From: Parvularcula mediterranea
GTDB lineage: Bacteria; Pseudomonadota; Alphaproteobacteria; Caulobacterales; Parvularculaceae
Length of the DNA stretch: 64,000 nt
Direction of reading: 5' to 3'
Assembly (NCBI RefSeq): GCF_013085255.1
Contig: NZ_JABFCX010000003.1
Span: forward strand, 1,303,242-1,367,241
Below are positions 18,264 to 27,329 of the stretch, one piece after another. The notes beneath the pieces were generated by a model, which was not told the DNA's origin, made no database searches, and saw nothing but the letters and a program-made list of their open reading frames with translations. The position numbers and the translations under genes were made by a program. Every line of letters begins with the position of its first letter. Within the stretch, counting starts at the first letter, position 1.

Positions 18264-19634
18264 ATGCCGCTCAATCTTTCCGTCCCCACTTCTGCGGAAC
18301 TGAAGCCGAAGATCGTCGTGATCGGCGTCGGTGGTGCAGGCGGCAACGCCGTCAACAATATGATCGTCAGTGACTTGGACGGCGTGAACTTCGTCTGCGC
18401 CAACACGGACGCCCAGGCGGTCAGCCTCTCGAAGGCAGAGAACAAGATCCAGCTCGGGACCGGCGTGACCCAAGGGCTCGGCGCTGGCTCTCGGCCCCAG
18501 ATCGGTGAAGCCGCGGCCGAGGAAAGCCTCGATGACGTGATGGCCGCCCTCGAAGGCGCCAACATGCTCTTCATCACCGCAGGCATGGGCGGCGGCACCG
18601 GAACGGGCGCAGCGCCCGTCATCGCCAAGGCAGCCCGTGACCTCGGCATCCTGACCGTCGGCGTCGTGACGAAGCCTTTCGCTTTTGAAGGCGCGCGCCG
18701 TATGCGGATTGCTGAAGAGGGCATTGAAGAGCTCTCGCGCCACGTCGACACGCTCCTCATCATCCCGAACCAGAACCTCTTCCGCCTCGCAGACGAGAAC
18801 ACGACCTTCGCCGACGCCTTCGCCATGGCTGACGAGGTCCTCCACGCAGGCGTCAAGGGCATCACCGACCTGATGATCGTCCCTGGCCACATCAACCTAG
18901 ACTTCGCGGACGTCCGTACCGTGATGAGCGAGATGGGTAAGGCCATGATGGGCACCGGTGAGAGCACCGGCGAGAACCGCGCCTCGGTGGCTGCGGCTGC
19001 TGCGATCTCCAACCCGCTCCTCGATGAGATGTCGCTCAAGGGCGCCAAGGGTGTGCTGATCAACATCACCGGCGGTCTCGACATGAAGCTCTTCGAAGTC
19101 GACGAAGCGGCCAACGCCATCCGCAACGAGGTTGATCCCGAAGCCAACATCATCGTCGGCTCGACCTTCGACCAGGATCTCGAGGGCACCATCCGCGTCT
19201 CGGTCGTCGCCACCGGCATCGACGGTGCTGTCAGCACCACGGTCACGCAGGTCCGTCCGGCGCCCCAGGCCGTCCCGGCACCGCAACCGGTCCAGATGAG
19301 CCAGGAGCTTCCTCCGATCGTCCCGGCACATCCGCAGCCCGCACCGGCCGCCGCATCTGATGAGGCCAACCCGGTCGGCGAGGTCCACCGCCGCATCCGA
19401 GAGATCCTGACCGAGGACGCAGACCCGGCCCGCGAAACCCTTCGCCAGCCCGCCGCCCGCCAGAACCCCTTCCGCGGCAAGCAGCCCTCGACGCTCGAGA
19501 CCGCCATGGGCATCCTGCGCGAGACCTTCAAAGGCAAGCCGGAAGAGATCCAACCCCGCCGCGTCCCGTCAGCAAAACCGCTGACCGACGACGATGACGA
19601 GGTCGAAGTCCCAGCCTTCCTCCGGCGCAATTGA
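18264..19634 (+). CDS. ftsZ: Cell division protein FtsZ
   Basis: FtsZ is the tubulin-like GTPase that forms the division ring. The 456-residue product starts at [19 protein letters not shown], the usual start; an in-frame ATG 17 codons earlier is unlikely. The nucleotide loop [13 protein letters not shown], the tubulin signature [11 protein letters not shown] and the T7 loop region [11 protein letters not shown] are all intact. A long disordered linker leads to the conserved C-terminal peptide VPAFLRRN. Unlike most relatives, it is not next to ftsQ, ftsA or lpxC. Confidence 0.97.
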   Translation: MPLNLSVPTSAELKPKIVVIGVGGAGGNAVNNMIVSDLDGVNFVCANTDAQAVSLSKAENKIQLGTGVTQGLGAGSRPQIGEAAAEESLDDVMAALEGANMLFITAGMGGGTGTGAAPVIAKAARDLGILTVGVVTKPFAFEGARRMRIAEEGIEELSRHVDTLLIIPNQNLFRLADENTTFADAFAMADEVLHAGVKGITDLMIVPGHINLDFADVRTVMSEMGKAMMGTGESTGENRASVAAAAAISNPLLDEMSLKGAKGVLINITGGLDMKLFEVDEAANAIRNEVDPEANIIVGSTFDQDLEGTIRVSVVATGIDGAVSTTVTQVRPAPQAVPAPQPVQMSQELPPIVPAHPQPAPAAASDEANPVGEVHRRIREILTEDADPARETLRQPAARQNPFRGKQPSTLETAMGILRETFKGKPEEIQPRRVPSAKPLTDDDDEVEVPAFLRRN

Positions 19635-19662
19635 TCCCACTTCGCGAAGGGGCAGGCTAAGA

Positions 19663-19695
19663 CAAAACCCGCTGGGTTCGTCCCGGCGGGTTTTG
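19663..19695. terminator. Bidirectional terminator after ftsZ
   Basis: CAAAACCCGC (19663-19672) pairs with GCGGGTTTTG (19686-19695), a 10-bp stem with A- and T-tracts on both sides. It serves ftsZ and the convergent MarR gene, whose stop lies at 19697. Confidence 0.9.
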
Positions 19696-19696
19696 C

Positions 19697-20161
19697 CTAT
19701 TTCGGGGCTTGGTCACCGAGGAGGGCGGCGAGCCGTTCTGTCAGCAGCTCCATATCGTCCGTGTAGGCTGCAACGCGGTCCTCTGGCAGGAGCGCGAGGA
19801 TGACACCGGCGTTCATCAGGTCCTGGCGCCTGATGGCTTCGGCGGTTTCGCGTCCCTCATCGGTCAGGGTCATGACCCTCGCACGGCCATCGTCCGGGTC
19901 CGGTGCTTTTTCGATCAGCCCACGTTTCTCAAGAGCCGCCGCAGCGCTGAACAGCGTTGTCTTCGGTATGCCAAAGAAGTCGGCGAGATCACTGACGCGG
20001 CCCACCTCATGTTGCAGCAGGTGGCGCAGGAGCTGGAAGTTCAGCGGGTTGAAGGGAAGCCGGCCCTCCGCTGGCTGACCTGCACGGCCGGCCACGAGAA
20101 ACGTCCGGATCAGCATGCTCATGGAGTCAGCGATGCGCTCTTTGTCGCGGGAGTCGATCAT
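19697..20161 (-). CDS. MarR-family transcriptional regulator
   Basis: The 154-residue protein has a winged helix-turn-helix: FQLLRHLLQHEVGRVSDLADFFGIP, a recognition helix TTLFSAAAALEKRGLIEK, and a wing with DPDDGRARVMTLTDEG. Flanking helices would form the dimer interface and the ligand pocket. It is divergent from a lipoprotein gene, and a perfect palindrome lies in the 60-nt gap. It probably represses itself and that neighbour; the inducer is unknown. Confidence 0.88.
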   Translation of the reverse strand: MIDSRDKERIADSMSMLIRTFLVAGRAGQPAEGRLPFNPLNFQLLRHLLQHEVGRVSDLADFFGIPKTTLFSAAAALEKRGLIEKAPDPDDGRARVMTLTDEGRETAEAIRRQDLMNAGVILALLPEDRVAAYTDDMELLTERLAALLGDQAPK

Positions 20162-20188
20162 GGCCGTTGCCTCCGTCGCTCCAATATA

Positions 20189-20203
20189 CTACGAATATCG
20201 TAG
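20189..20203. promoter_or_regulatory. Palindromic operator for the MarR regulator
   Basis: CTACGAATATCGTAG is a perfect inverted repeat (CTACGA, ATA, TCGTAG) midway between the divergent starts at 20161 and 20222. It overlaps a TATACT that could be a -10 box. The size and position fit a MarR dimer site; binding is inferred. Confidence 0.6.
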
Positions 20204-20221
20204 CAAAAAGGATGCCTGCTC

Positions 20222-20809
20222 ATGCGTGTCATTGCCTCGCTTCTCGCCCTTACCCTTGCCGCGTGTGGCAGCGTCGCGCCACCCGATGCGCCGCCGCAGC
20301 CCACCCCGCCCCCTGCGGTTGCAACCGAAGGGCTGATCCCCGTGGTCGTTACCGCCAAGCTGCCGTTCAGTCTCGAAGAGGCCAGGGCCTTCGCGGAGGC
20401 CAACTCCATCACCGATTTCATGGAGCCGTCCGGCGACATCGCGAAGCCTGTGGGCTTTGCTTATCTTGAAGGGGAGTGGCCGAACCCCGGCGCGGTCAGG
20501 CGCGTCGAGCTGTCCGACGGTCATTATGTGATCGAGCGGATCACGGGGAATGAGCCGGAGCTCTTCACCTACCAGATCTGGGTCTTCACGAACGAGCTGC
20601 GGCGAGGTCTTGAACAGGTGGTCGGTATACAGCGCTTCACCGAAACCGCCGAAGGGACTACGGACTTTCACTGGACCTACGGCCTCAAGCCGAAAGGTCC
20701 GTTGACGGCATTCTTTGTGAGGCGGCAGGTTCCCGACGTGCAGACCTATCTCCAGACAGCCGTCGATGGCTGGGCTGAGGAAGCCGAGCGCCAGGCTGCA
20801 GGAGAGTAG
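20222..20809 (+). CDS. Lipoprotein with SRPBCC-like body, function unknown
   Basis: The 195-residue product has a lipobox LAAC at about residue 15 and a Pro-rich linker after it. The body has strand-rich segments such as RVELSDGHYVIERITGNEPELFTYQIWVF and a long C-terminal helix. These suggest the SRPBCC ligand-binding fold, though not strongly. It is divergent from the MarR gene and probably controlled by it through the palindrome at 20189. It may bind or respond to the same small molecule. Confidence 0.6.
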   Translation: MRVIASLLALTLAACGSVAPPDAPPQPTPPPAVATEGLIPVVVTAKLPFSLEEARAFAEANSITDFMEPSGDIAKPVGFAYLEGEWPNPGAVRRVELSDGHYVIERITGNEPELFTYQIWVFTNELRRGLEQVVGIQRFTETAEGTTDFHWTYGLKPKGPLTAFFVRRQVPDVQTYLQTAVDGWAEEAERQAAGE

Positions 20810-20821
20810 GGGGTATCAAGG

Positions 20822-20849
20822 ATCACTCCCCCAAACCTGGGGGAGTGAT
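20822..20849. terminator. Strong hairpin terminator between convergent genes
   Basis: ATCACTCCCCC (20822-20832) pairs perfectly with GGGGGAGTGAT (20839-20849) around a 6-nt loop. It sits between the lipoprotein gene and the convergent M49-like peptidase gene. The following T-tract is weak. Confidence 0.7.
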
Positions 20850-20860
20850 TATGATTTCGC

Positions 20861-22570
20861 TTAAAGCGCGTCAGCGTAAACTGGCTGAATATCGACGGGG
20901 ATGTCGGTCATCGAGGCGATGATCCGCTCCGCGTCAGCATCGAGTTTGCCGTAGCCGTCGAGGAAGTCTCCGGCTGCGTCATAGTCGCCATCGCCCTGCA
21001 GCATGACAACCTTGGCCGTCAGGTCACGGATGGCTTCTGCGAGCTTTGCGAAGTCGACATCATACTTGCCGCTTTCCGGGTCGACGGTCGCTGCGCCCAC
21101 TTCCATGTAGTAGCTGTACTGGAACGCCGCGCCTTTGCCGTGGGCTTCGCCGATGCCGAAGCGCATGGAGCGAAAGAGGCCTGCGAAGTAGGTCGCGAGG
21201 AAGTTCTCCTTCTCCGCCGCGGGCAGCTCGCCAAGGTCCATCATGTAGAGGATGTTGTAGGCGCCCATGACGTCCGCCTTGCCTTCCTCCATCGGTGAGT
21301 AACGCTCTTGCAGCTGAGCATTCACCGTGGTGGTCTCGCCATCCACGACAATGGTGCCCGGCCCAAGCGAGTGGCTGAGTTCGTGGAACAGTGTGTTCAC
21401 GCCCATATATTCCTGCATCAGAAGGTCAGCCTGCTGATCGACGAGCATCTTCGATGCCATCGGCGCCAGGATGCGGTCGAACTTTGCACCCATCACGTTG
21501 TTAAGGAGCACCTTTTTCGCACCCTTGGCCTCACGCACCCGCTCGTCATTGGGCAGGTTGAAGGCGATGGTCTGGACGCCCGGCACATTGTCGCCGCCGC
21601 CATGGACCTGATCGACAACTGCGATCGGGCTCTCAAAGCCGCGCTGGAAATTCTTGTAGCTGTCCGCGACCGGAAGGTTCTCCTCCATGTCGCGCAGCAT
21701 GCCCTTGTACTTGTCGAGGGCCGCAGACTCTTCAGGGTTCTTTACCGTGATGAAGGCTTCGAAAGCCGTCTTCACACCGTAGAGCTCGTCGTCATAGACC
21801 TCATAGGGGCCAATCGCGACTTCGATCGGGCCATCGAGATCCATCCAAGCCATCTCGCTCTCGAAGTAATCATCGCTCAGGAAACTGTCAGCACGCAGAG
21901 TGAGGAACCGTTTCAGGCTTTCATTCGTCGTGATCTCCGCAGCCTGGCGCATTAGCTCCGCTGCAGGGATGAGGAACTCGGCATAATGCTCCGAGTAGGG
22001 AATAGCCTTGAGGCCGCCATCACCCGTCCGGCGGATCACGGTGTAGCCAGAGCGGAACGCCTCTTCATCGCCCGGGTTCTCCGCGATCCAGGCTTCGAAC
22101 TCGTCCTTGGTGATGTCGGCAGGGTAGAAGCCTGCACCGACCGGACGCTCGGCATCACCAACGAACGGTTCGTTGTGATCGAGCGTGTCCCACGGGCCGA
22201 AGTGCAGGTCGAAGAGGTCAAGCACCAGCTCCTTGTCCTCGATATCCGAGCCCGCAATCGCCTCACGCCAGCCGGGGTTCTTCTCCGAAAGCTGGCGCAG
22301 GTAGATCGCGCTCATCAGGTTCCCCGCCTCGTTGAGGAGGTTCACCACCTGGCGCTCTTCGTCGGTGAGGAAGGAGGTGTCCGGCGTCATCTCGATGCGC
22401 GCGAACTGGCTGCGCAGCATCTCCAGCTTCTCGGTGGAGGCAACCTCCAGGCTGGCTTTCTCCGCCTCGGTCGCAGCAGGCGTCTCCGCCGTGGGTGCTC
22501 CGGTATCGCCGCAAGCCACGAGGCCAAAGCCAAGAAGGGCCGCCGCGAGGGCGCGCTTGGAAATCATCAT
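20861..22570 (-). CDS. Lipoprotein zinc metallopeptidase related to dipeptidyl-peptidase III (M49-like)
   Basis: The product has 569 residues from the ATG at 22570, eight nt after GGGAG; a GTG one codon earlier is also in frame. The lipobox is LVAC near residue 20. The zinc motif HELSH (about 396-400) is of HExxH type, and a second acidic motif, EEGKAD, lies about 30 residues later. This is the arrangement of DPP III-like peptidases. Segments such as NLPNDERVREAKGAKKVLLNN also fit that family. It probably cleaves peptides in the periplasm; specificity is unknown. Confidence 0.8.
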   Translation of the reverse strand: MMISKRALAAALLGFGLVACGDTGAPTAETPAATEAEKASLEVASTEKLEMLRSQFARIEMTPDTSFLTDEERQVVNLLNEAGNLMSAIYLRQLSEKNPGWREAIAGSDIEDKELVLDLFDLHFGPWDTLDHNEPFVGDAERPVGAGFYPADITKDEFEAWIAENPGDEEAFRSGYTVIRRTGDGGLKAIPYSEHYAEFLIPAAELMRQAAEITTNESLKRFLTLRADSFLSDDYFESEMAWMDLDGPIEVAIGPYEVYDDELYGVKTAFEAFITVKNPEESAALDKYKGMLRDMEENLPVADSYKNFQRGFESPIAVVDQVHGGGDNVPGVQTIAFNLPNDERVREAKGAKKVLLNNVMGAKFDRILAPMASKMLVDQQADLLMQEYMGVNTLFHELSHSLGPGTIVVDGETTTVNAQLQERYSPMEEGKADVMGAYNILYMMDLGELPAAEKENFLATYFAGLFRSMRFGIGEAHGKGAAFQYSYYMEVGAATVDPESGKYDVDFAKLAEAIRDLTAKVVMLQGDGDYDAAGDFLDGYGKLDADAERIIASMTDIPVDIQPVYADAL

Positions 22571-22729
22571 CACTGGTACTCCCTGTCCCCGGCGGACCTG
22601 CCATCCGCCGCATTGTTCTTGAATATCGTGAGGGCTTTAGCGGGGAAGGGGCCGTCCCGCCACCTCACCAGCCAAATGCGAGGCAGCCTGACCCTTCCAT
22701 CCCCATGCCACCCGGCCTAAGCCCCCGGG

Positions 22730-23419
22730 ATGACATCCAATCCCAAAGAGCGGGCTGCGCTCGCTGCCCTCGACCTCGTCGAAGACGGCATGAAGCTCGG
22801 CCTCGGCACAGGCTCCACCGCGAAGTTTTTCATCGAGCACCTCGGGCAAAGGGTTCGCCAGGGCCTCGACGTCGAAGGGGTCCCCACTTCGAAAGCCAGT
22901 GAAGAGCTTGCGCGCGCCAATGGCATTCCGCTGTTCGAGCTTGCCGAGACGACAGTTCTGGACCTCGACATTGACGGCTCCGACGAGATCACCCCTGATG
23001 GCTCCATGATCAAAGGGGGCGGCGGTGCCATGCTGCGCGAGAAGATCGTCGCGCGGGCCTCGAAGCGCTTCGTGATGATCGCCGATGTTTCCAAGCGTGT
23101 TCAGACCCTCGGCGCGTTCCCGCTGCCGATCGAGGTCATCCCCTTCGGCCAGGCCGCCACCATCGGCGAGGTCCGGCGTGAGCTAGAGCGCCTTGGCTAC
23201 GAGGGAACCGACATCAGCCTCCGCTCAGCCGAGGCAGGCGGGTTCTTCGAGACCGACAGCGGCAACCTCGTGGCTGACCTCAAGCTCGGCCGTATCGAGG
23301 ACCCCAAGGCCCTCGACGAAGCCCTGACCATGATCCCAGGGGTCGTCACCACCGGCCTGTTCCTGGGCTGCGACGTCCACCAGATCCTCGCCACCGAGGA
23401 TGGTCTCCTTAATGGCTGA
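22730..23419 (+). CDS. rpiA: Ribose-5-phosphate isomerase A
   Basis: RpiA interconverts ribose 5-phosphate and ribulose 5-phosphate in the pentose phosphate pathway. The 229-residue length is standard. The phosphate loop GLGTGSTAKFFI, the DGSDEI loop and KGGGGAMLREKIVA (with the catalytic Lys/Glu region) are all present. The gene begins a tight run: the next gene starts 8 nt before the rpiA stop. Confidence 0.96.
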   Translation: MTSNPKERAALAALDLVEDGMKLGLGTGSTAKFFIEHLGQRVRQGLDVEGVPTSKASEELARANGIPLFELAETTVLDLDIDGSDEITPDGSMIKGGGGAMLREKIVARASKRFVMIADVSKRVQTLGAFPLPIEVIPFGQAATIGEVRRELERLGYEGTDISLRSAEAGGFFETDSGNLVADLKLGRIEDPKALDEALTMIPGVVTTGLFLGCDVHQILATEDGLLNG

Positions 23420-23948
23420 CGAACAGACGCCCTACGAGAACCTCAGGACCGCCATCAGCGCTTATGGCGAAGCGGCTATGGAGAACTTCCTTCGCTGCCG
23501 GGCTTTCGGTCATGCCGTGGCCGTCGGGCTGAACGGCTATCTGAAAGCGCCTCAGGCATGCGTCTCCCTGGTGCCGCCAGACGGCCCGTTCAACCCGGCG
23601 GAGACCTATGGCGACAAGGCGTTCAGCTATGATCCTGCGCGCCCCATCCGGCTTGAGCCCATCGCGTTCGGCATATCCGTCACCGTGCCTAATGAGGAGG
23701 ATTCAGGCTCCCTCTGGATCAGGAGCGCCGTGATGGTCGAGGTGAAAGACGAGCGCTTCGAGGTGATGGTCGCGAACCAGCCCATCGTCCGTGTGCCGCT
23801 TGAGTTCACCGGCAACCTCGAGCCTGTCTATGAGACCCTGATGGCCGAGTTCCTGCGCATGTTCCGCAAGGAGCTCGCCGACTTTGGCGATCCCAAGTAC
23901 CAAAACCGCATCGGCTTCGTGCCGCTCCTCCCCGAAGAATCCGAGTAA
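23412..23948 (+). CDS. Conserved hypothetical protein
   Basis: The product has 178 residues from the ATG at 23412; another ATG lies four codons earlier, both inside rpiA. There is no signal peptide or membrane segment. It is a mixed alpha/beta protein opening YENLRTAISAYGEAAMENF and ending with a C-terminal helix FLRMFRKELADFGDPKYQNR. I do not recognise a domain. Its position between rpiA and gor, with overlap upstream and a 31-nt gap downstream, suggests a shared transcript. Confidence 0.6.
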   Translation: MADEQTPYENLRTAISAYGEAAMENFLRCRAFGHAVAVGLNGYLKAPQACVSLVPPDGPFNPAETYGDKAFSYDPARPIRLEPIAFGISVTVPNEEDSGSLWIRSAVMVEVKDERFEVMVANQPIVRVPLEFTGNLEPVYETLMAEFLRMFRKELADFGDPKYQNRIGFVPLLPEESE

Positions 23949-23979
23949 CCAAGGGGCCTCCGTCCCCGAAGGAGCCGAG

Positions 23980-25344
23980 ATGGCTTACGATTACGACCTT
24001 TTCGTCATTGGCGCAGGTTCCGGCGGGGTCCGAGCCGCGCGTCTCACCGCCCAGGCAGGCTTCAAGGTGGCCTGCGCCGAAGAGAGCATGCCCGGCGGCA
24101 CCTGCGTCGTCCGCGGCTGCGTTCCGAAGAAGTTTTTCGTCTTCGCGTCCGAGTACGGACACATGATGGAAGACGCCAAAGGCTATGGCTGGTCCTTCCC
24201 CGAGGCACCGAAACACGACTGGCCGACCTTGCGCGACAATGTGCAGGCCGAGGTCCAGCGGCTCTCCGGCATCTACTCCAACATCCTCGAAAAAAACGGC
24301 GTCGATCACATCAAGAGCCGCGTTGTCCTCGTCGATCCGCACACGGTGCACATCGTCGATGAGGACCGTCAGGTCACGGCGGACAAGATCCTGATCGCGG
24401 TCGGTGGCCGCCCTATCATCGACGAAAGTATTCCGGGTGCAGAGCTTGGCATCGTTTCGGACGATGCGTTCTTGCTGCCCGAGCTGCCCAAGCGCGCCGT
24501 GGTTGCTGGCGGCGGCTACATCGCGGTCGAGTTCGCTTACATCATGGCGGGTCTCGGCGTGGACGTGACGCTCGTCTATCGCGGGGAGCGCGTCCTGCGC
24601 GGCTTCGATCCTGACCTTGCGGCTTACGTCGAAAGCAATTTCGAGCGCGCGGGCATCCGCTATATCAACAACACCGTCTTCACGAAGATCGAGGAGCAGG
24701 GTGGCGCAAAGCACGTCCACCTTATGAATGGCGAGACGCTGGAGACGGATCTCGTCTTCTGGGCCATCGGCCGTCGTCCGAACACGAACGGATTAGGCGT
24801 TGACCGGGCCGGGATCGAGACGGACCGCGCAGGGGCCATCGTCGTCAATGATGACAGCCAGACCAACCAGCCTTCGGTCTTCGCCGTGGGCGACGTCACC
24901 AACCGCGTGAACCTGACCCCGGTCGCGATCCGCGAGGCTGCCGCCTTCGTCGAAACGCAGTTCAAGGACAATCCGCGCCGGATGGATTATGCGGACATCC
25001 CGAAGGCCGTCTTCTCCCAGCCGCCCGTCGCCTCCGTCGGCATGACCTCCGCAGAGGCCAAGGCCGCAGGTTATGGCGTCGACGTCTACATGACGAACTT
25101 CCGTGCCATGAAGAACGTGCTCGCTGACAATCCCGAGCGGGTGATCATGAAGCTCGTCGTCTGCCAGAAGACCGACAAGGTCCTCGGCTGCCACATCGCA
25201 GGGACTGAGGCAGGCGAGATGGTTCAGGTCGCCGCCATCGCCGTGAAGGCAGGCCTCACGAAGGCCCAGTTCGACGCCACCTGCGCTCTGCACCCTACGG
25301 TCGCGGAGGAACTCGTGACGTTAACCAACGTCGTGGAAGAATAA
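23980..25344 (+). CDS. gor: Glutathione-disulfide reductase
   Basis: Gor reduces glutathione disulfide with NADPH and FAD. The 454-residue product starts at 23980 with AAGGAG upstream; the open frame extends further but without homology. FAD-binding GAGSGGVRAA, the redox-active disulfide in GGTCVVRGCVPKK, the NAD(P)H-binding GGGYIAVEFA and the C-terminal HPTVAEELVT with the catalytic His are all present. It could recharge the glutaredoxin at 15.6 kb through glutathione. Confidence 0.94.
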   Translation: MAYDYDLFVIGAGSGGVRAARLTAQAGFKVACAEESMPGGTCVVRGCVPKKFFVFASEYGHMMEDAKGYGWSFPEAPKHDWPTLRDNVQAEVQRLSGIYSNILEKNGVDHIKSRVVLVDPHTVHIVDEDRQVTADKILIAVGGRPIIDESIPGAELGIVSDDAFLLPELPKRAVVAGGGYIAVEFAYIMAGLGVDVTLVYRGERVLRGFDPDLAAYVESNFERAGIRYINNTVFTKIEEQGGAKHVHLMNGETLETDLVFWAIGRRPNTNGLGVDRAGIETDRAGAIVVNDDSQTNQPSVFAVGDVTNRVNLTPVAIREAAAFVETQFKDNPRRMDYADIPKAVFSQPPVASVGMTSAEAKAAGYGVDVYMTNFRAMKNVLADNPERVIMKLVVCQKTDKVLGCHIAGTEAGEMVQVAAIAVKAGLTKAQFDATCALHPTVAEELVTLTNVVEE

Positions 25345-25374
25345 GGCCGGAGCTTTCGAGAAAAGACCGAAGCG

Positions 25375-25728
25375 ATGAAGAACCTGATCCTGACCGTGCT
25401 CCTCCTCCTGCCGCTGGCTGCCTGTTCCGAGGGCACAGTGGTGTTCCTCGAGAACGACACGCGCTGCGCCATCGACGATATCCGCGGCTATCTCGTCAGC
25501 GATGGCGGAGAGGAACAGCTCGTCTTCGCGATCAACCGCGCCGACCCAAGAGCACAGCGTCAGGTTTACTTCCAAGGCCCCAAGGACGCGACGCTCCTGA
25601 TCAGAGCTCAACTGCCGGAAGGCTTCGAGGTCAGCTATGATCTGGCAGGCCGGGGGGCTCAGCCCGTGCTCCCGCTTTCCGACGCAGGAACCTTCGACTG
25701 TAGACTCCGCTCGGCGGAGGAGTTCTAG
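25375..25728 (+). CDS. Small lipoprotein, function unknown
   Basis: The 117-residue product has a clear lipobox LAAC at residue 17. The mature part is beta-rich, with two further cysteines (DTRCAID and TFDCRLR) that could pair. I recognise no family. It lies 2 nt before trkA; the ribosome binding site of trkA (GGAGGAG) is inside its last codons, so the two are probably cotranscribed. Confidence 0.6.
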   Translation: MKNLILTVLLLLPLAACSEGTVVFLENDTRCAIDDIRGYLVSDGGEEQLVFAINRADPRAQRQVYFQGPKDATLLIRAQLPEGFEVSYDLAGRGAQPVLPLSDAGTFDCRLRSAEEF

Positions 25729-25730
25729 CC

Positions 25731-27104
25731 ATGCGCGTGATCATCTGCGGCGCGGGCCGCGTCGGCGTCGGGATTGCCCAGCGCTTGGCGGAAGAAGACG
25801 CCAACGTCACGGTCATTGACCAGTCAGCGAGCCTCATCCGTTCGATCACGGAGCGCCTCGACGTACGCGGCGTTGTCGGTTCTGGTTCCTACCCTGACGT
25901 TCTTGTCGAGGCAGGTGCGCGCGAAGCCGACATGATGATCGCCGTGACGCACTCGGACGAAGTGAACATCGTCGCCTGCCAGATCGCGCACTCGGTCTTC
26001 AAGATCCCTACCAAGATCGCCCGTATCCGCGCCAAGAGCTACCTCCAGACGCGGTATGCTGATGTTTTCAGCCGGGACAACATCCCGATCGACGTCATCA
26101 TCTCGCCAGAGCGCGAGGTCGCCGCCTCGGTCATCCAGCGCCTGACGACGCCCGCAGCCTTCGACGTGAAGTCCTTCGCCGACGACAAGGTCTGGGCCGT
26201 GGGCCTCAGGCTCCGCGAAGACAGCCCGATCCTCGCAACGCCCCTGACGCAGGTGCGCGAGCTCTTCCCCGACCTGAAAATCACCGTCCTCGGCGTCAAC
26301 CGCCGGGGCAGCTTCTTCCGCGCAGGCCCCGACGACCAGCTCGAAGAGAATGACGAAGTCTTCTTCACCGCCGCGAAGGACCATGTCGAACGCGCCATCG
26401 CCATCATGGCCGAGGGCTATACCCAGGCCCGCCGCGTCGTGATCGTCGGCGGCGGCAATATCGGCCTCGACGTCGCCCGAGCCCTCGAAGAGCAGGGCAA
26501 GATGAAGATCCGCATCATCGAGCGCGACGAGAAACGCGCCGCCTTCATCGCCGAGCGCCTGCGCAAGACCATCGTCCTCCACGGCTCAGGCCTCGACCGC
26601 AACGTCCTCGCCGAGGCCGGGATCACCGAAGCCGAAGCCCTCGTCTCCCTCACTGACAGCGACCAGGCGAACCTCCTCGCAGGCGTCATCGGCAAGAGGG
26701 AAGGGGCCCGCCGGGCGCTCATCCTGACCAACGAGCCGTCCTACGGCACCCTGGCGCAGTCCGTGGGCATTGACCGCTTCATCGACCCCCGCGCGACGAC
26801 CATCTCCACGATCCTACAGCATGTCCGCCGTGGCCGGATCAAATCTGTCTACTCGATCCTCGACGGTCAGGCAGAGCTCGTCGACGCCATCGCGCTGGAG
26901 ACCTCGAGCCTCGTCGGCACGCCGCTCGGCCGGGCAGACATCCCTGGCGGCATCATCGTCGGCGCCATTGTCAGGGGCCCCGACGTCATCCTCCCAACGG
27001 CAGAAACCGTGGTGCAGGCAGGGGACAGGGTTGTCCTCCTCGCCATGCGTGACGCTGTCCGTGATGTCGAAAAGATGTTCCGCGTCGGGATCAGCTACTT
27101 CTAG
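25731..27104 (+). CDS. trkA: Trk potassium uptake regulatory subunit TrkA
   Basis: TrkA is the cytoplasmic NAD-binding ring that gates the TrkH channel. The 457-residue product has two RCK units. The first begins MRVIICGAGRVGVGIAQRLAEED and the second around RRVVIVGGGNIGLDVARALEEQ. Each is followed by a TrkA-C lobe, the second ending with VVQAGDRVVLLAM. The partner trkH lies 3 kb downstream. The short lipoprotein gene directly upstream shares its ribosome-binding region. Confidence 0.95.
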   Translation: MRVIICGAGRVGVGIAQRLAEEDANVTVIDQSASLIRSITERLDVRGVVGSGSYPDVLVEAGAREADMMIAVTHSDEVNIVACQIAHSVFKIPTKIARIRAKSYLQTRYADVFSRDNIPIDVIISPEREVAASVIQRLTTPAAFDVKSFADDKVWAVGLRLREDSPILATPLTQVRELFPDLKITVLGVNRRGSFFRAGPDDQLEENDEVFFTAAKDHVERAIAIMAEGYTQARRVVIVGGGNIGLDVARALEEQGKMKIRIIERDEKRAAFIAERLRKTIVLHGSGLDRNVLAEAGITEAEALVSLTDSDQANLLAGVIGKREGARRALILTNEPSYGTLAQSVGIDRFIDPRATTISTILQHVRRGRIKSVYSILDGQAELVDAIALETSSLVGTPLGRADIPGGIIVGAIVRGPDVILPTAETVVQAGDRVVLLAMRDAVRDVEKMFRVGISYF

Positions 27105-27329
27105 CTCCGCGTCGCCTATTCATCTGTAAGCAGAATGAGCGAGACCCCGCCGGATTCTGGCGCCAGCTTCATTTCGAAACCGTCGCCCGATATCCGCGGG
27201 TCTCGCAGGCGGTATGGCCGCCAACCTAGTCCCCCGCGCGCGGTTTATCCCACCGTCATCGCTAGGGACACCATCATCCTAAAGGTTAACGGCGTCAATG
27301 TCATCGACAAACGAATCGCAGTTGGCGGG

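Noticed and set aside
17984..19630. Long open frame antisense to ftsZ (548 codons)
   Set aside because: It lies fully opposite a strongly conserved gene. Its protein is Ser/Arg/Ala-rich with no motifs, as expected when GC-rich codons keep the opposite strand open.
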